NCBI RefSeq assembly: GCF_009796825.1
Contig: NZ_CP047030.1
Location: 1,649,501-1,713,500 of the forward strand
DNA from: Algibacter sp. L3A6
GTDB lineage: Bacteria; Bacteroidota; Bacteroidia; Flavobacteriales; Flavobacteriaceae
Reading direction: 5' to 3'
DNA: 64,000 nt
Below, piece by piece: positions 26,817 through 35,732 of the stretch (position 1 is the stretch's first letter; the number at the start of each line of letters is the position of its first letter). The notes below the pieces were generated by a model. That model was not told the origin of the DNA. It saw only the letters and a list, made by a program, of their open reading frames with translations, and ran no database searches. The position numbers and the translations under genes are program-made.

Positions 26817-28715
26817 TTAATATGCACGTTCATTATTACCTTCATAAAAATTGATAAAGGCACGATTTACAACACGATTACCACCATTAGTTGGGTAGTT
26901 TCCTGTGAAGTACCAATCGCCTAAATGTTCTGGACAAGCTTTGTGCAGGGAATCTACCGATTGGAAAATAACCTTAACTTCAGTTTTAATAGTTTCATCA
27001 CTTAATAATTCTGAAATTTTATCTGAAATCTGCTCATCTGTAAACGGATCGTAAACTTCTTTCACAAAGTTTTGTACGTGTTTATCTTTTAATTCAGTTT
27101 GCTCGATACATTTTTTATAAACATCATCAATAATATGATACTGGTTGTTCTCTTTCAATAACGCTAAAGCTGCTTGGAAAGCAACTAAGCTTTCTAGGTT
27201 TGCCATATCGATTCCATAACAATCTGGATAGCGAATTTGCGGTGCAGATGATACAACTATAATCTTTTTAGGATTTAAACGATCAAGCATTTTTAAGATA
27301 CTTTTCTTCAATGTAGTACCTCTTACAATACTATCATCAATAATTACCAAGTTATCGGTAGGCTTAATAACGCCGTAAGTAACATCGTAAACGTGTGCAA
27401 CTAAATCATCACGGCTACTATCTTCTGTGATAAACGTTCTTAGCTTAACATCTTTAATAGCTATTTTTTCAACACGAGCGCGCTCCGATAAAATTTCGGT
27501 AACTTCTTCAGCAGATATTGAACGTTGTCCGGTTAAAATAGCTTCAGTTTTCTTTTTATTGATAAAGTCTTCTACAGTTTCAATCATACCAAAAAACGAA
27601 GTTTCGGCTGTATTTGGGATAAAAGAGAATACTGTATTTTTAGTATCGTTATCAATAGCTTTTAAAACCTTTGGCATAAGTAATCGACCAAGCATTTTAC
27701 GCTCTTGATAAATTTCTGCATCACTTCCTCTTGAAAAGTAAATACGCTCGAAAGAACAAGATTTACGTTCTAATGGAGGTAGTATTTGTTTCAATCTAAC
27801 TTCGCCAGATTTTTTAGTGATAATAGCTTGTCCTGGTTCTAGTTCCTTAACATCTTCAAAATTTACATTGAAAACAGTTTGAATTACCGGACGTTCTGAA
27901 GCAACCACTACAATTTCATCATCTTGATAATAGTAAGCTGGTCTAATTCCTGCAGGATCACGTAAAACAAAAGCATCACCATGACCTATTAATCCGGCCA
28001 TAGCATAACCACCATCCCAATTTTTTGCAGCACGTTTTAAAATTTTGCCAACTTTTAAACGTTCGGCTATTAATGGAGAAGCTTGTTGTTTGTTATAGCC
28101 TTCTTTCTTTAAATCACGGTATATTTTACTAACCGCATCGTCAAGGAAATGACCAATTTTTTCCATTATAGTAATGGTATCTGTGTACTCTTTTGGATGT
28201 TGACCTAGCTCTATTAAGTTTGAAAATAATTCTTTAACATTTGTCATGTTAAAGTTTCCAGCCATAATAAGATTACGGTGCATCCAGTTATTTTGTCTTA
28301 AAAATGGGTGTACACTCTCTACACTATTTTTTCCAAAAGTTCCATAACGTACGTGCCCAAGTAACACTTCTCCAATGTATGGAATGTTCTTTTTTTGCGC
28401 AGCCACATCATCCATGTATTCTGGATGCTCTTTGAACTCTTTATTAACGCGGTCGTTAATTTGTGCAAAAATATCCTGAATAGGTTGTTGTGCTATAGAA
28501 CGCACTCTACTAATGTAACGTTCTCCAGGTTTTGTATCTAATTTAATACTTGCAAGACCAGCACCGTCTTGACCACGATTGTGCTGCTTCTCCATCATTA
28601 AATACATTTTGTTTACGCCATAAAATGCGCTACCGTATTTTTCTTTATAAAATTCTAACGGTTTTAATAGTCTAATAACTGCTATTCCACATTCGTGTTT
28701 TAGGGCATCACTCAT
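26817..28715 (-). CDS. purF: Amidophosphoribosyltransferase (PurF)
   Basis: Catalyses the first committed step of purine synthesis: PRPP plus glutamine gives phosphoribosylamine. It has 632 residues, longer than E. coli PurF (505), as is common in Bacteroidota. The N-terminal glutaminase domain should become active after removal of eight residues to expose Cys9 (KHECGIA). NRGQDGAG and the HVRYGTFG region follow. The phosphoribosyltransferase domain carries the PRPP loop VIIDDSIVRGTT with Asp460-Asp461. It is followed (3' side) by the twin small-RNA region and preceded by a 116-base leader. purN lies 2 kb upstream on the same strand. Confidence 0.95.
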   Translation of the reverse strand: MSDALKHECGIAVIRLLKPLEFYKEKYGSAFYGVNKMYLMMEKQHNRGQDGAGLASIKLDTKPGERYISRVRSIAQQPIQDIFAQINDRVNKEFKEHPEYMDDVAAQKKNIPYIGEVLLGHVRYGTFGKNSVESVHPFLRQNNWMHRNLIMAGNFNMTNVKELFSNLIELGQHPKEYTDTITIMEKIGHFLDDAVSKIYRDLKKEGYNKQQASPLIAERLKVGKILKRAAKNWDGGYAMAGLIGHGDAFVLRDPAGIRPAYYYQDDEIVVVASERPVIQTVFNVNFEDVKELEPGQAIITKKSGEVRLKQILPPLERKSCSFERIYFSRGSDAEIYQERKMLGRLLMPKVLKAIDNDTKNTVFSFIPNTAETSFFGMIETVEDFINKKKTEAILTGQRSISAEEVTEILSERARVEKIAIKDVKLRTFITEDSSRDDLVAHVYDVTYGVIKPTDNLVIIDDSIVRGTTLKKSILKMLDRLNPKKIIVVSSAPQIRYPDCYGIDMANLESLVAFQAALALLKENNQYHIIDDVYKKCIEQTELKDKHVQNFVKEVYDPFTDEQISDKISELLSDETIKTEVKVIFQSVDSLHKACPEHLGDWYFTGNYPTNGGNRVVNRAFINFYEGNNERAY

Positions 28716-28826
28716 AGTCTAAATTATTTTATGCTTTGCGGTGTTTCTTTTTTAGATTCCTCGGTCTCCAAAGGAATTACATTTTAATGGTGGTCTCGAG
28801 ATTTAGTCTCAAGAAAATATGTTCAA

Positions 28827-28856
28827 TTAAAAACGCGCCCAAATTATGGGCGCGTT
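28827..28856 (-). terminator. Terminator of the PfkB kinase gene
   Basis: AACGCGCCCA pairs with TGGGCGCGTT around a 5-base loop, then TTTTTAATT on the minus strand. It begins 4 bases after the kinase stop codon. Confidence 0.9.
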
Positions 28857-28859
28857 AGT

Positions 28860-29786
28860 TTATGTTAATTCTATTTCAAATTGAGTTAAGTGTTTAAACT
28901 GCATCAGTCGTTGTTGCACTTCGCTGTGCGACAAATTCTCCATGCGCTCGGTGCCAAACTTCTCAACACAAAAGGATGCTAGAGCAGAACCGTAAATTAC
29001 GGCGTTCTTCATGTTCTCGAAAGATACATCGCCTGTTTTTGCTAAATAGCCAGCAAAACCACCTGCAAAGGTGTCTCCTGCTCCAGTTGGGTCAAAAACT
29101 TCTGCTAGAGGTAAAGCTGGTGCGTAAAACATTTGTTCGTTATGGAACAATAGTGCGCCATGCTCTCCTTTTTTGATAACCACGTATTTTGGTCCCATTT
29201 CATGAATTTTTTTCGCAGCAACAACTAGCGAATATTCGCCGGTTAATTGTCTTGCTTCTTCATCATTTATGGTAATCACATCAATACGTTTTATAACGTT
29301 TTTTAAATCTTCTAAAGCGATATCCATCCAGAAATTCATAGTATCTAAAACTACTAATTTCGGTTTAACCGTCATTTGATCTAAAACACTAGATTGGACG
29401 AGTGGATGTAAGTTTCCTAACATAACCACTTCGGCATCTTTATAATTTTCTGGTACAACTGGGTTGAAATCTTCTAAAGTATTTAGCTCTGTTATTAAGG
29501 TATCGCGAGAATTCATATCATTATGATATTTTCCGCTCCAAAAAAACGTTTTACCTTCTTTAACGATTTCAATACCTGAGATGTCGATATTTTTGCTAGA
29601 AAGTAAGTCTAAATATTTTTGTTCAAAATCGCCGCCAACAATAGAAACAATGGCAGAATCTACATCGAAATTAGATGCAGAAAGACCTATATAAGTACCT
29701 GCTCCACCTAAAATTTTATCGGTTTTACCGAATGGTGTTTCAATAGCATCATAAGCTACTGTACCAACTATTACTAATTTACCCAT
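28860..29786 (-). CDS. PfkB-family sugar/nucleoside kinase
   Basis: Ribokinase-fold kinase of 308 residues that phosphorylates a sugar or nucleoside with ATP. The N-terminal GG signature reads DKILGGAGTYIGL. The C-terminal PfkB signature DPTGAGDTFAGG supplies the catalytic base Asp238 and the anion hole. Substrate is uncertain: the closest general resemblance is to the ribokinase/adenosine kinase group of Bacteroidota. It lies between purF and the rnhA-purN pair, which fits nucleoside or ribose metabolism but proves nothing. A -7 box 22 bases before the start and a terminator directly after make it a likely single-gene unit. Confidence 0.85.
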   Translation of the reverse strand: MGKLVIVGTVAYDAIETPFGKTDKILGGAGTYIGLSASNFDVDSAIVSIVGGDFEQKYLDLLSSKNIDISGIEIVKEGKTFFWSGKYHNDMNSRDTLITELNTLEDFNPVVPENYKDAEVVMLGNLHPLVQSSVLDQMTVKPKLVVLDTMNFWMDIALEDLKNVIKRIDVITINDEEARQLTGEYSLVVAAKKIHEMGPKYVVIKKGEHGALLFHNEQMFYAPALPLAEVFDPTGAGDTFAGGFAGYLAKTGDVSFENMKNAVIYGSALASFCVEKFGTERMENLSHSEVQQRLMQFKHLTQFEIELT

Positions 29787-29808
29787 GAAAGTTCTTGATA
29801 ATTTTCTG

Positions 29809-29816
29809 CAAATATA
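29809..29816 (-). promoter_or_regulatory. -7 box of the PfkB kinase gene
   Basis: TATATTTG on the minus strand, 22 bases before the start codon. No clear TTTG at -33. Confidence 0.5.
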
Positions 29817-29907
29817 GGTTATTTATATGCTTAATCCTTATTATTTTTAATGTTCAATTTGAATGAAAATTGCTAAGATTAATGTTTTAAAAGAAGAAGA
29901 ATTACTT

Positions 29908-30546
29908 TTACTTACGCCCAAAATCGGCTGGAATTTCTCCCCAGGCCTTAGTTTCCCATTTTACAATTACGGTTTTGTAACTGTTGTTTTTAAGCCAGTC
30001 TACGGCGCGATCTACTAAATCGAAAACGGGTTTGTTTTTTGTATTACGCTCTAATTTAGTGTTGCATATTTTTTTACGAACCCAACTCATAGCGGTTCGT
30101 GAATCTGTATATAGTATACGGTCGCTATTGTTATTTTTAAGAATAGCCAAGCCATGAACTAGAGCTAGAAATTCGCCTATATTATTGGTTCCTTCAGGAA
30201 AAGGACCTTGAATAAAAATTTGTTTTTTTGTTTTTGTGTCTACACCTCTGTACTCCATAATACCAGGGTTTCCACTAGAAGCAGCATCTACCGAAATGGA
30301 ATTATAATTAGGTTGCCCTATTTTTCTGAGTTGTTCGGCTGTTAATTCACTTTTAAAGCCTTTGCTTTTTCCAATATAATCGAAATAATTACCCTGCAAA
30401 GCAGCTTCCGCGGCTTCTAAGGTTGTGAAAGATTTGTATTGAGCGCCATCAAAGTTGGTTATTTGAGCTTTGCAGTCGTTCCATTTTTTGAAAACGCCGG
30501 TCTTTTTACCTTTCCAAACGGTGTAAAATTTCTTTTTTTTCGACAT
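29908..30546 (-). CDS. rnhA: Ribonuclease H with N-terminal viroplasmin-like domain
   Basis: Degrades the RNA strand of RNA-DNA hybrids. The protein of 212 residues starts with a caulimovirus viroplasmin / RNase H N-terminal hybrid-binding domain (about 5-55: FYTVWKGKKTGVF, CKAQITNFDGAQYKSF). The RNase H1 fold (about 82-212) follows with the likely metal-binding acids Asp87 (SVDAA), Glu125 (NNIGEFLAL), Asp148 (YTDS) and Asp208. This two-domain layout is eukaryote-like and also frequent in Bacteroidota. It lies 51 bases downstream of purN on the same strand and is probably co-transcribed with it. Confidence 0.92.
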   Translation of the reverse strand: MSKKKKFYTVWKGKKTGVFKKWNDCKAQITNFDGAQYKSFTTLEAAEAALQGNYFDYIGKSKGFKSELTAEQLRKIGQPNYNSISVDAASSGNPGIMEYRGVDTKTKKQIFIQGPFPEGTNNIGEFLALVHGLAILKNNNSDRILYTDSRTAMSWVRKKICNTKLERNTKNKPVFDLVDRAVDWLKNNSYKTVIVKWETKAWGEIPADFGRK

Positions 30547-30597
30547 ACTTTGGCATTTCCCACGAAAGTGGTAGTTGTTTAAATTTAGTTTTTTTAA

Positions 30598-31164
30598 TTA
30601 TTTTGATAATATATCGTTAACAACCTGCGGAAAGTGCTCCATTTCTAATTGGTGTATTTTGGCAGCAACATCATCGGCAGTGTCTGTGTCGGCTACATTA
30701 CATTTTGCTTGAAAAATAACAGCACCTTCATCATAATGTTCATTTACATAATGTATAGTGATACCTGTTTCCTTCTCTTTATTATTAACAACAGCATTGT
30801 GCACGTGCATACCGTACATGCCTTTTCCTCCGTAGTTTGGTAGTAAAGCTGGGTGAACGTTAATCACTTTATTAGGGAAAGCGGCTAGTATATTATCTGG
30901 AAATTTCCAGAGATAACCTGCTAGCACTATTAGGTCGGGTTTAGAGGCTTTTAATATGTTTAGAACGTCTTCCGTCTCGGATATTGCTATTTTATTGAAA
31001 GAAAGTGCGCTAACCTTTAGTTTTTTTGCTCGCTCTAAAACTTTGGCATGAGGATTGTTAGTTAACATCTGAATAACAGAAGCATTTTCTCTGTTGTGAA
31101 AAAACTTAATTAGATTTTCAGCATTAGTACCACTCCCGGACGCAAAAATTACAATTCGTTTCAT
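30598..31164 (-). CDS. purN: Phosphoribosylglycinamide formyltransferase (PurN)
   Basis: Transfers a formyl group from 10-formyltetrahydrofolate to GAR, the third step of purine synthesis. It has 188 residues, normal for the family. The phosphate-binding N-terminus FASGSGTNAENL and the active-site segment INVHPALLP are present, with Asn102, His104 and Asp145 (HYDEGAVI) as the expected catalytic residues. It is divergent from acpP across a 184-base gap, an arrangement I recognise as common in Flavobacteriaceae. Confidence 0.95.
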   Translation of the reverse strand: MKRIVIFASGSGTNAENLIKFFHNRENASVIQMLTNNPHAKVLERAKKLKVSALSFNKIAISETEDVLNILKASKPDLIVLAGYLWKFPDNILAAFPNKVINVHPALLPNYGGKGMYGMHVHNAVVNNKEKETGITIHYVNEHYDEGAVIFQAKCNVADTDTADDVAAKIHQLEMEHFPQVVNDILSK

Positions 31165-31311
31165 TTACAGACAATGTGTTTAATAATTATTAAAACAAAA
31201 AAAAGAATAAATATTAACAATTAGAAGGTAAAAGAGAAATACTTAAAACTATTTTTAGTAAATTACACACACATTTTTAAGGTAAAGGTGTGTTTTAAAA
31301 ATAAAGTTTTT

Positions 31312-31319
31312 TATTTTTG
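31312..31319 (+). promoter_or_regulatory. -7 box of the acpP promoter
   Basis: TATTTTTG matches TAnnTTTG, 29 bases before the start codon. The -33 position reads TGTG at 31289-31292 (spacing 19), a two-mismatch partner. Confidence 0.55.
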
Positions 31320-31348
31320 CCAACTAATAAAATTAAAAATTTAAAATT

Positions 31349-31582
31349 ATGTCAGACATTGCATCAAGAGTAAAAGCTATTATCGTTGATAAATTAGGAG
31401 TAGACGAAAATGAAGTTGTAACTGAAGCTAGCTTCACAAACGATTTAGGAGCGGACTCTTTAGACACTGTGGAATTAATAATGGAATTCGAAAAAGAATT
31501 CGATATTCAAATTCCAGATGATCAAGCTGAAAACATTGCAACAGTAGGTCAAGCTATATCATACATCGAAGCAGCAAAATAA
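31349..31582 (+). CDS. acpP: Acyl carrier protein
   Basis: Small acidic carrier of 77 residues that holds fatty-acid intermediates on a phosphopantetheine arm. The attachment motif DLGADSLDTVEL places the arm on Ser37. Length and helix pattern are standard. fabF follows 12 bases downstream in the classic acpP-fabF order, with rnc after it. Confidence 0.98.
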   Translation: MSDIASRVKAIIVDKLGVDENEVVTEASFTNDLGADSLDTVELIMEFEKEFDIQIPDDQAENIATVGQAISYIEAAK

Positions 31583-31594
31583 GCAAAATATTTT

Positions 31595-32845
31595 ATGGAA
31601 TTAAAGCGAGTTGTAGTCACAGGATTAGGGGCTTTAACACCAATTGGCAATACCAAAGACGAATTTTGGGAAGGTTTAATTAGTGGTAAAAGTGGTGCTG
31701 CGCCTATAACATATTATGACGCCGAAAAGTTTAAAACGAAGTTCGCTTGCGAATTGAAAAACTTTAACGCAACAGATTTTTTTGATAGAAAGGAAGCTCG
31801 GAAAATGGACCGATTTGCACAATACGCTATGGTAGCTGCAGATGAAGCCATTGAAGATGCTAAATTGAATCTAGATGAAGTTGACAAATTAAGAGTAGGC
31901 GTTATATGGGGAGCAGGCATCGGTGGATTGGAAACCTTCCAGAACGAAGTATTAAACTTCGCTGCTGGAGATGGAACGCCACGTTTTAACCCTTTCTTTA
32001 TTCCTAAAATGATTGCTGATATTGCACCAGGAAACATCTCTATAAAACATGGTTTTATGGGGCCAAACTATACAACGGTTTCGGCATGTGCATCTTCTGC
32101 TAACGCTATGTTTGATGCTTTAAACATTATTCGTTTAGGGCATTGTGATGTGGTTGTTACAGGCGGAAGTGAAGCAGCAGTTACTATTGCAGGTATGGGC
32201 GGGTTTAACGCTATGCACGCACTATCGACTAGAAATGAAAGTCCAGAAACAGCTTCACGTCCATTTGATGGAACGCGTGATGGTTTTGTTTTGGGAGAAG
32301 GTGCTGGCGCACTGATTCTAGAAGAATATGAGCATGCAAAAGCTAGAGGCGCAAAAATTTATGCGGAATTTGTTGGAGGAGGTTTGTCTTCTGATGCTTA
32401 CCACATGACGGCGCCACATCCTGATGGTATTGGTGTTGTAGCGGTTATGAAAAATTGCTTGCAAAATGCAGGACTTAAACCGGAAGATATAGACCATATT
32501 AATACTCATGGTACATCTACGCCTTTAGGTGATGTTGCAGAATTAAAAGCAATTTCGGAGATCTTTGGAAGTCACGCTAAAAACATAAATATTAATTCAA
32601 CAAAATCTATGACTGGGCACTTATTAGGTGCAGCAGGTGCTATTGAAGCAATTTCGGTTATTTTGGCAATGGAAAACGGAGTTATACCTCCAACCATTAA
32701 CCATACTACGGTAGACGAAAGTATAGATCCTGAATTAAATTTAACCTTAAACAAGGCACAAAAGCGGGACATAAAAGTAGGAATGAGTAATACATTTGGA
32801 TTTGGCGGTCACAACGCCTGTGTAGTATTCAAAAAATTAGATTAA
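31595..32845 (+). CDS. fabF: 3-oxoacyl-ACP synthase II (FabF)
   Basis: Condensing enzyme of fatty-acid elongation that joins malonyl-ACP to acyl-ACP. It has 416 residues with the Cys-His-His triad: Cys165 (VSACASS), His305 (NTHGTSTPLGD) and His342 (TGHLLGAAG). The C-terminal GFGGHN loop is present. It is co-transcribed with acpP and lies 7 bases before rnc. Confidence 0.98.
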   Translation: MELKRVVVTGLGALTPIGNTKDEFWEGLISGKSGAAPITYYDAEKFKTKFACELKNFNATDFFDRKEARKMDRFAQYAMVAADEAIEDAKLNLDEVDKLRVGVIWGAGIGGLETFQNEVLNFAAGDGTPRFNPFFIPKMIADIAPGNISIKHGFMGPNYTTVSACASSANAMFDALNIIRLGHCDVVVTGGSEAAVTIAGMGGFNAMHALSTRNESPETASRPFDGTRDGFVLGEGAGALILEEYEHAKARGAKIYAEFVGGGLSSDAYHMTAPHPDGIGVVAVMKNCLQNAGLKPEDIDHINTHGTSTPLGDVAELKAISEIFGSHAKNININSTKSMTGHLLGAAGAIEAISVILAMENGVIPPTINHTTVDESIDPELNLTLNKAQKRDIKVGMSNTFGFGGHNACVVFKKLD

Positions 32846-32849
32846 ATCC

Positions 32850-32909
32850 CGAATGAAATACATTCGTGACATATTAAATTCCCGTTTTAAACGCAGCGGG
32901 AATTTTTTT
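32850..32909 (+). promoter_or_regulatory. Hairpin over the rnc start codon plus terminator-like hairpin in its first codons
   Basis: CGAATG-aaata-CATTCG (32850-32866) puts the rnc ATG in the stem. AAATTCCCG pairs with CGGGAATTT (32876-32905), followed by TTTT, and forms an intrinsic-terminator-like hairpin within codons 8-19 of rnc. Together they could attenuate rnc expression or be cleaved by RNase III itself. Both structures are seen; the function is inferred. Confidence 0.45.
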
Positions 32910-33593
32910 ATGGAAATAAACCAAATCCTTGGTTTTAAACCTAAGGATATAAAATATTTTAGAAAGGCTTTTACCCACCGTTCTATGAACATAAAGGATA
33001 GCGAAGGCAATGCTATTAATTATGAACGATTAGAATTTCTGGGGGACGCTATGCTAAGTGCTGTTATAGCATCTCATTTATATCTTGAAGTTCCAAGTGG
33101 AGATGAAGGATATTTAACTAAAATGCGCTCTAAAATTGTAAGTAGAGAGCATTTAAATGAATTGGGTAAAGATTTAGGTTTAATTACTTTAGTTGAAAGT
33201 AAAATACCAAAAGGCCAATTTGGAGATAATATTCATGGAAACTTATTTGAAGCTTTAGTAGGCGCTATTTTTTTGGATAGAGGTTATAAGTATTGTGAAA
33301 AGTTTATCTACACTCGAGTTATTCTTCCTTATGTAGATATTGCAACCTTAGAAGGAAAAGTAATAAGCTATAAAAGTTTACTGATAGAGTGGTGCCAAAA
33401 AGAAAAGAAAACTTTTGGGTATAATGTTTATGAAGATACAGGAAATGACGATGTTAGGCATTTTTCGGTAAAGCTATCTATAGACGATAAAGTTGTTGCT
33501 AAAGCACGAGGTACTTCAAAGAAAAAAGCAGAAGAGAAAGCTTCTAAACGTGCTTTTTTTGTGTTTCAGAGTAAAATTTCAAAATCAGTTTAG
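32853..33593 (+). CDS. rnc: Ribonuclease III
   Basis: Double-strand-specific endoribonuclease of 246 residues that matures rRNA and cleaves structured RNAs. The nuclease domain (about 20-170) carries the signature ERLEFLGDAMLS with Glu58 and Asp65. In the second metal site the sequence is NLFEALVG, so Asn130 sits where E. coli has Asp114, while Glu133 is kept. The C-terminal double-stranded RNA-binding domain (about 175-242) ends in GTSKKKAEEKASKRAF. I keep the ATG at 32853, because the N-terminus MKYIRDILNS resembles relatives. The alternative ATG 32910 would remove it. It is third in the acpP-fabF-rnc operon. Confidence 0.93.
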   Translation: MKYIRDILNSRFKRSGNFFMEINQILGFKPKDIKYFRKAFTHRSMNIKDSEGNAINYERLEFLGDAMLSAVIASHLYLEVPSGDEGYLTKMRSKIVSREHLNELGKDLGLITLVESKIPKGQFGDNIHGNLFEALVGAIFLDRGYKYCEKFIYTRVILPYVDIATLEGKVISYKSLLIEWCQKEKKTFGYNVYEDTGNDDVRHFSVKLSIDDKVVAKARGTSKKKAEEKASKRAFFVFQSKISKSV

Positions 33594-33722
33594 CAAAACT
33601 TCAGCTTAACTGAAAAAAACAATTAACTATAACGTTTTAGTATCGATTCTTATTAAGATTCGTTAAAACATGTATTTAGTAATTGTTATAAATACTATAT
33701 TTACAAATAATAATAGGAAGTT

Positions 33723-34208
33723 ATGGCTGTTCATAAACTGATACTTGATGATGTTTTTGACGATGTGACGTACACATTAGTAGCAATGCATTGTACACTT
33801 GAGGACTACAGATTGGCCTTTCTTCTTAATAAACATTTAAAGATCAAGCTTGCTAGGAGATCTAAAGATTTAGATTTTAACAAGGGAAAATCTAACTATT
33901 CTATATTTGAATGGGAAGATGAAAAGCAACTAACTACTTGGAGTTTAGTTTCTAATACTTGTAAAACAGAGAGTTTACAAGAAATTAGTTTTGGGTCTTT
34001 ATTTGAAAATCAAGAAAAAATAACGAAAACAACTCATTTAATACCAGAATATAAGCGTGTTAACTACTTTTTAAAAATAGAAAACGAGTTCAGTTCGAGT
34101 AAGGAAAAATATATTTTAGATACTATATTAGAAATTCCTCAAATTGCAACAGCTTATAGTATTGATACATTTCAATTAAAATCAAAAGACAATTTAATTT
34201 TTAGCTAA
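33723..34208 (+). CDS. IPExxxVDY family protein
   Basis: Bacteroidota-specific protein of 161 residues with no known activity. The family motif appears as IPEYKRVNY (Asn where the name has Asp), followed by FLKIE. The N-terminus AVHKLILDDV and the C-terminal ILEIPQIATAY also fit the family. There is no signal peptide, so it is cytoplasmic. The stop codon overlaps the pyk start by one base (TAATG), which suggests translational coupling. This pairing with pyk hints at a link to glycolysis or its regulation, not more. A TATATTTA box lies about 20 bases before the start. Confidence 0.85.
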   Translation: MAVHKLILDDVFDDVTYTLVAMHCTLEDYRLAFLLNKHLKIKLARRSKDLDFNKGKSNYSIFEWEDEKQLTTWSLVSNTCKTESLQEISFGSLFENQEKITKTTHLIPEYKRVNYFLKIENEFSSSKEKYILDTILEIPQIATAYSIDTFQLKSKDNLIFS

Positions 34209-35650
34209 TGGCAACAAGAAAAAAAACCAAAATAGTAGCAACTCTAGGACCAGCTACAAGCACAAAAGAAGTATTAAAAGGCATGCTTGAGGAAGGTGTT
34301 AATGTATTTAGAATTAACTTTTCTCATGCCGATTACAAAGATGTGGCCGAGCGTATCACCATGATTCGTGAGTTAAACGAAGAGTTTGGTTTTACTGCTG
34401 CTATTTTAGCAGATTTACAAGGTCCAAAACTTCGTGTAGGAGTTATGGAAGAAGATGTTGTTGTAAATCCGGGTGATGAAATTATTTTTGCTACAGGCGA
34501 ACGTTTTGTTGGAAATAAGGAACGTGTTTACATGACTTATGATAGATTTCCACAAGATGCAAAACCAGGAGAACGTATTCTTTTAGATGATGGAAAATTA
34601 CTTTTCACAGTAGTTTCTACAAATGGAAAAAACGAGGTTTTAGCCAAAGTTGTTCAAGGTGGACCATTAAAATCTAAAAAAGGTGTAAACCTTCCTAATA
34701 CAAATATATCTCAGCCTGCACTTACAGAAAAAGATATCGAAGATGCAATTTTTGCTATTGGGCAAGATGTAGATTGGATGGCATTATCTTTTGTGCGTCA
34801 TGCTGAAGATTTAATGCAGTTACGTGATTTAATTGCTAAACACGGAACGCATAAAATTCCAATTATTGCTAAAATAGAAAAGCCAGAGGCTGTAGAGAAT
34901 ATCGATAAAATTGTTACACATTGTGATGGTATTATGGTAGCTCGTGGTGATCTAGGTGTTGAAGTTCCTGCTGAAGAAGTTCCGTTAATCCAAAAACAAT
35001 TGGTTTTACGTGCTAAAAAAGCTAGAATTCCAGTAATTATTGCGACGCAAATGATGGAAACTATGATTGATAGTTTAACACCAACAAGAGCTGAAGTAAA
35101 TGATGTTGCCAATTCTGTTATGGATGGTGCTGATGCTGTAATGCTTTCTGGTGAAACTTCAGTTGGTAAATATCCTGTAGAAGTAATTAGACAGATGAGT
35201 AACATTTTAAAGAATGTTGAAGATTCTGATTTAATTCAAGTACCGCAATTACCTCCACATATTAGAACGAACAGATATATTACTAAGTCAATTTGTTATC
35301 ATGCTGCACTTATGGCAAACGAAATTGATGCAAGTGCTATTTCTACGTTAACAAATAGTGGATATACAGCGTTTCAAATTTCGGCTTGGAGACCATCATG
35401 TCATATTTTAGTATTTACATCAAATAAGCGGATATTAACGCGTTTAAGTTTACTTTGGGGTGTTCGTGCTTTTTATTACGATAAGTTTGTTAGCACTGAT
35501 GAAACTATCGAAGATGTTAATGCTATAGCTTGTAAACAAGGTTACTTAGAAGTTGGAGATATGTTAGTGAGTTTAGCTGCTATGCCAATTCAAGATAAAG
35601 GAATGGTTAATACGTTAAGAGTTTCAGAAATTACAACTTGTAGTCTTTAA
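34208..35650 (+). CDS. pyk: Pyruvate kinase
   Basis: Final enzyme of glycolysis, making pyruvate and ATP from phosphoenolpyruvate and ADP. It has 480 residues, the normal bacterial length. The N-terminal KIVATLGPATS and RINFSH, the active-site segment IIAKIEKPEAVENI, and MVARGDLGVEVP and TRAEVNDVANSVMDGADAVMLSGET are all intact. It is translationally coupled to the IPExxxVDY gene and ends before a perfect 38-base palindromic terminator. Confidence 0.98.
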   Translation: MATRKKTKIVATLGPATSTKEVLKGMLEEGVNVFRINFSHADYKDVAERITMIRELNEEFGFTAAILADLQGPKLRVGVMEEDVVVNPGDEIIFATGERFVGNKERVYMTYDRFPQDAKPGERILLDDGKLLFTVVSTNGKNEVLAKVVQGGPLKSKKGVNLPNTNISQPALTEKDIEDAIFAIGQDVDWMALSFVRHAEDLMQLRDLIAKHGTHKIPIIAKIEKPEAVENIDKIVTHCDGIMVARGDLGVEVPAEEVPLIQKQLVLRAKKARIPVIIATQMMETMIDSLTPTRAEVNDVANSVMDGADAVMLSGETSVGKYPVEVIRQMSNILKNVEDSDLIQVPQLPPHIRTNRYITKSICYHAALMANEIDASAISTLTNSGYTAFQISAWRPSCHILVFTSNKRILTRLSLLWGVRAFYYDKFVSTDETIEDVNAIACKQGYLEVGDMLVSLAAMPIQDKGMVNTLRVSEITTCSL

Positions 35651-35670
35651 AAACTTAAGTTTTATATATT

Positions 35671-35708
35671 AAAAACGGCCAATAGATTTAAATCTATTGG
35701 CCGTTTTT
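35671..35708. terminator. Bidirectional terminator between pyk and the DUF4374 gene
   Basis: A perfect palindrome of 38 bases (AAAAACGGCCAATAGATTT and its complement) lies 20 bases after the pyk stop and 24 bases after that of the convergent gene. It has A/T runs on both sides. Confidence 0.93.
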
Positions 35709-35732
35709 GCTTGTAAATATGTGGTTTGTTTA

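Noticed and set aside
28716..28826. Purine riboswitch or other leader element before purF
   Set aside because: The leader has GGTCTC/GAGACC-like words, but I could not fold them into a known purine or PRPP riboswitch, and no terminator or anti-terminator pair is evident.
32910..33593. Later start of rnc at ATG 32910
   Set aside because: The residues before it (MKYIRDILNS) look like the N-terminus of Flavobacteriaceae RNase III, so the earlier start is preferred despite the hairpin there.
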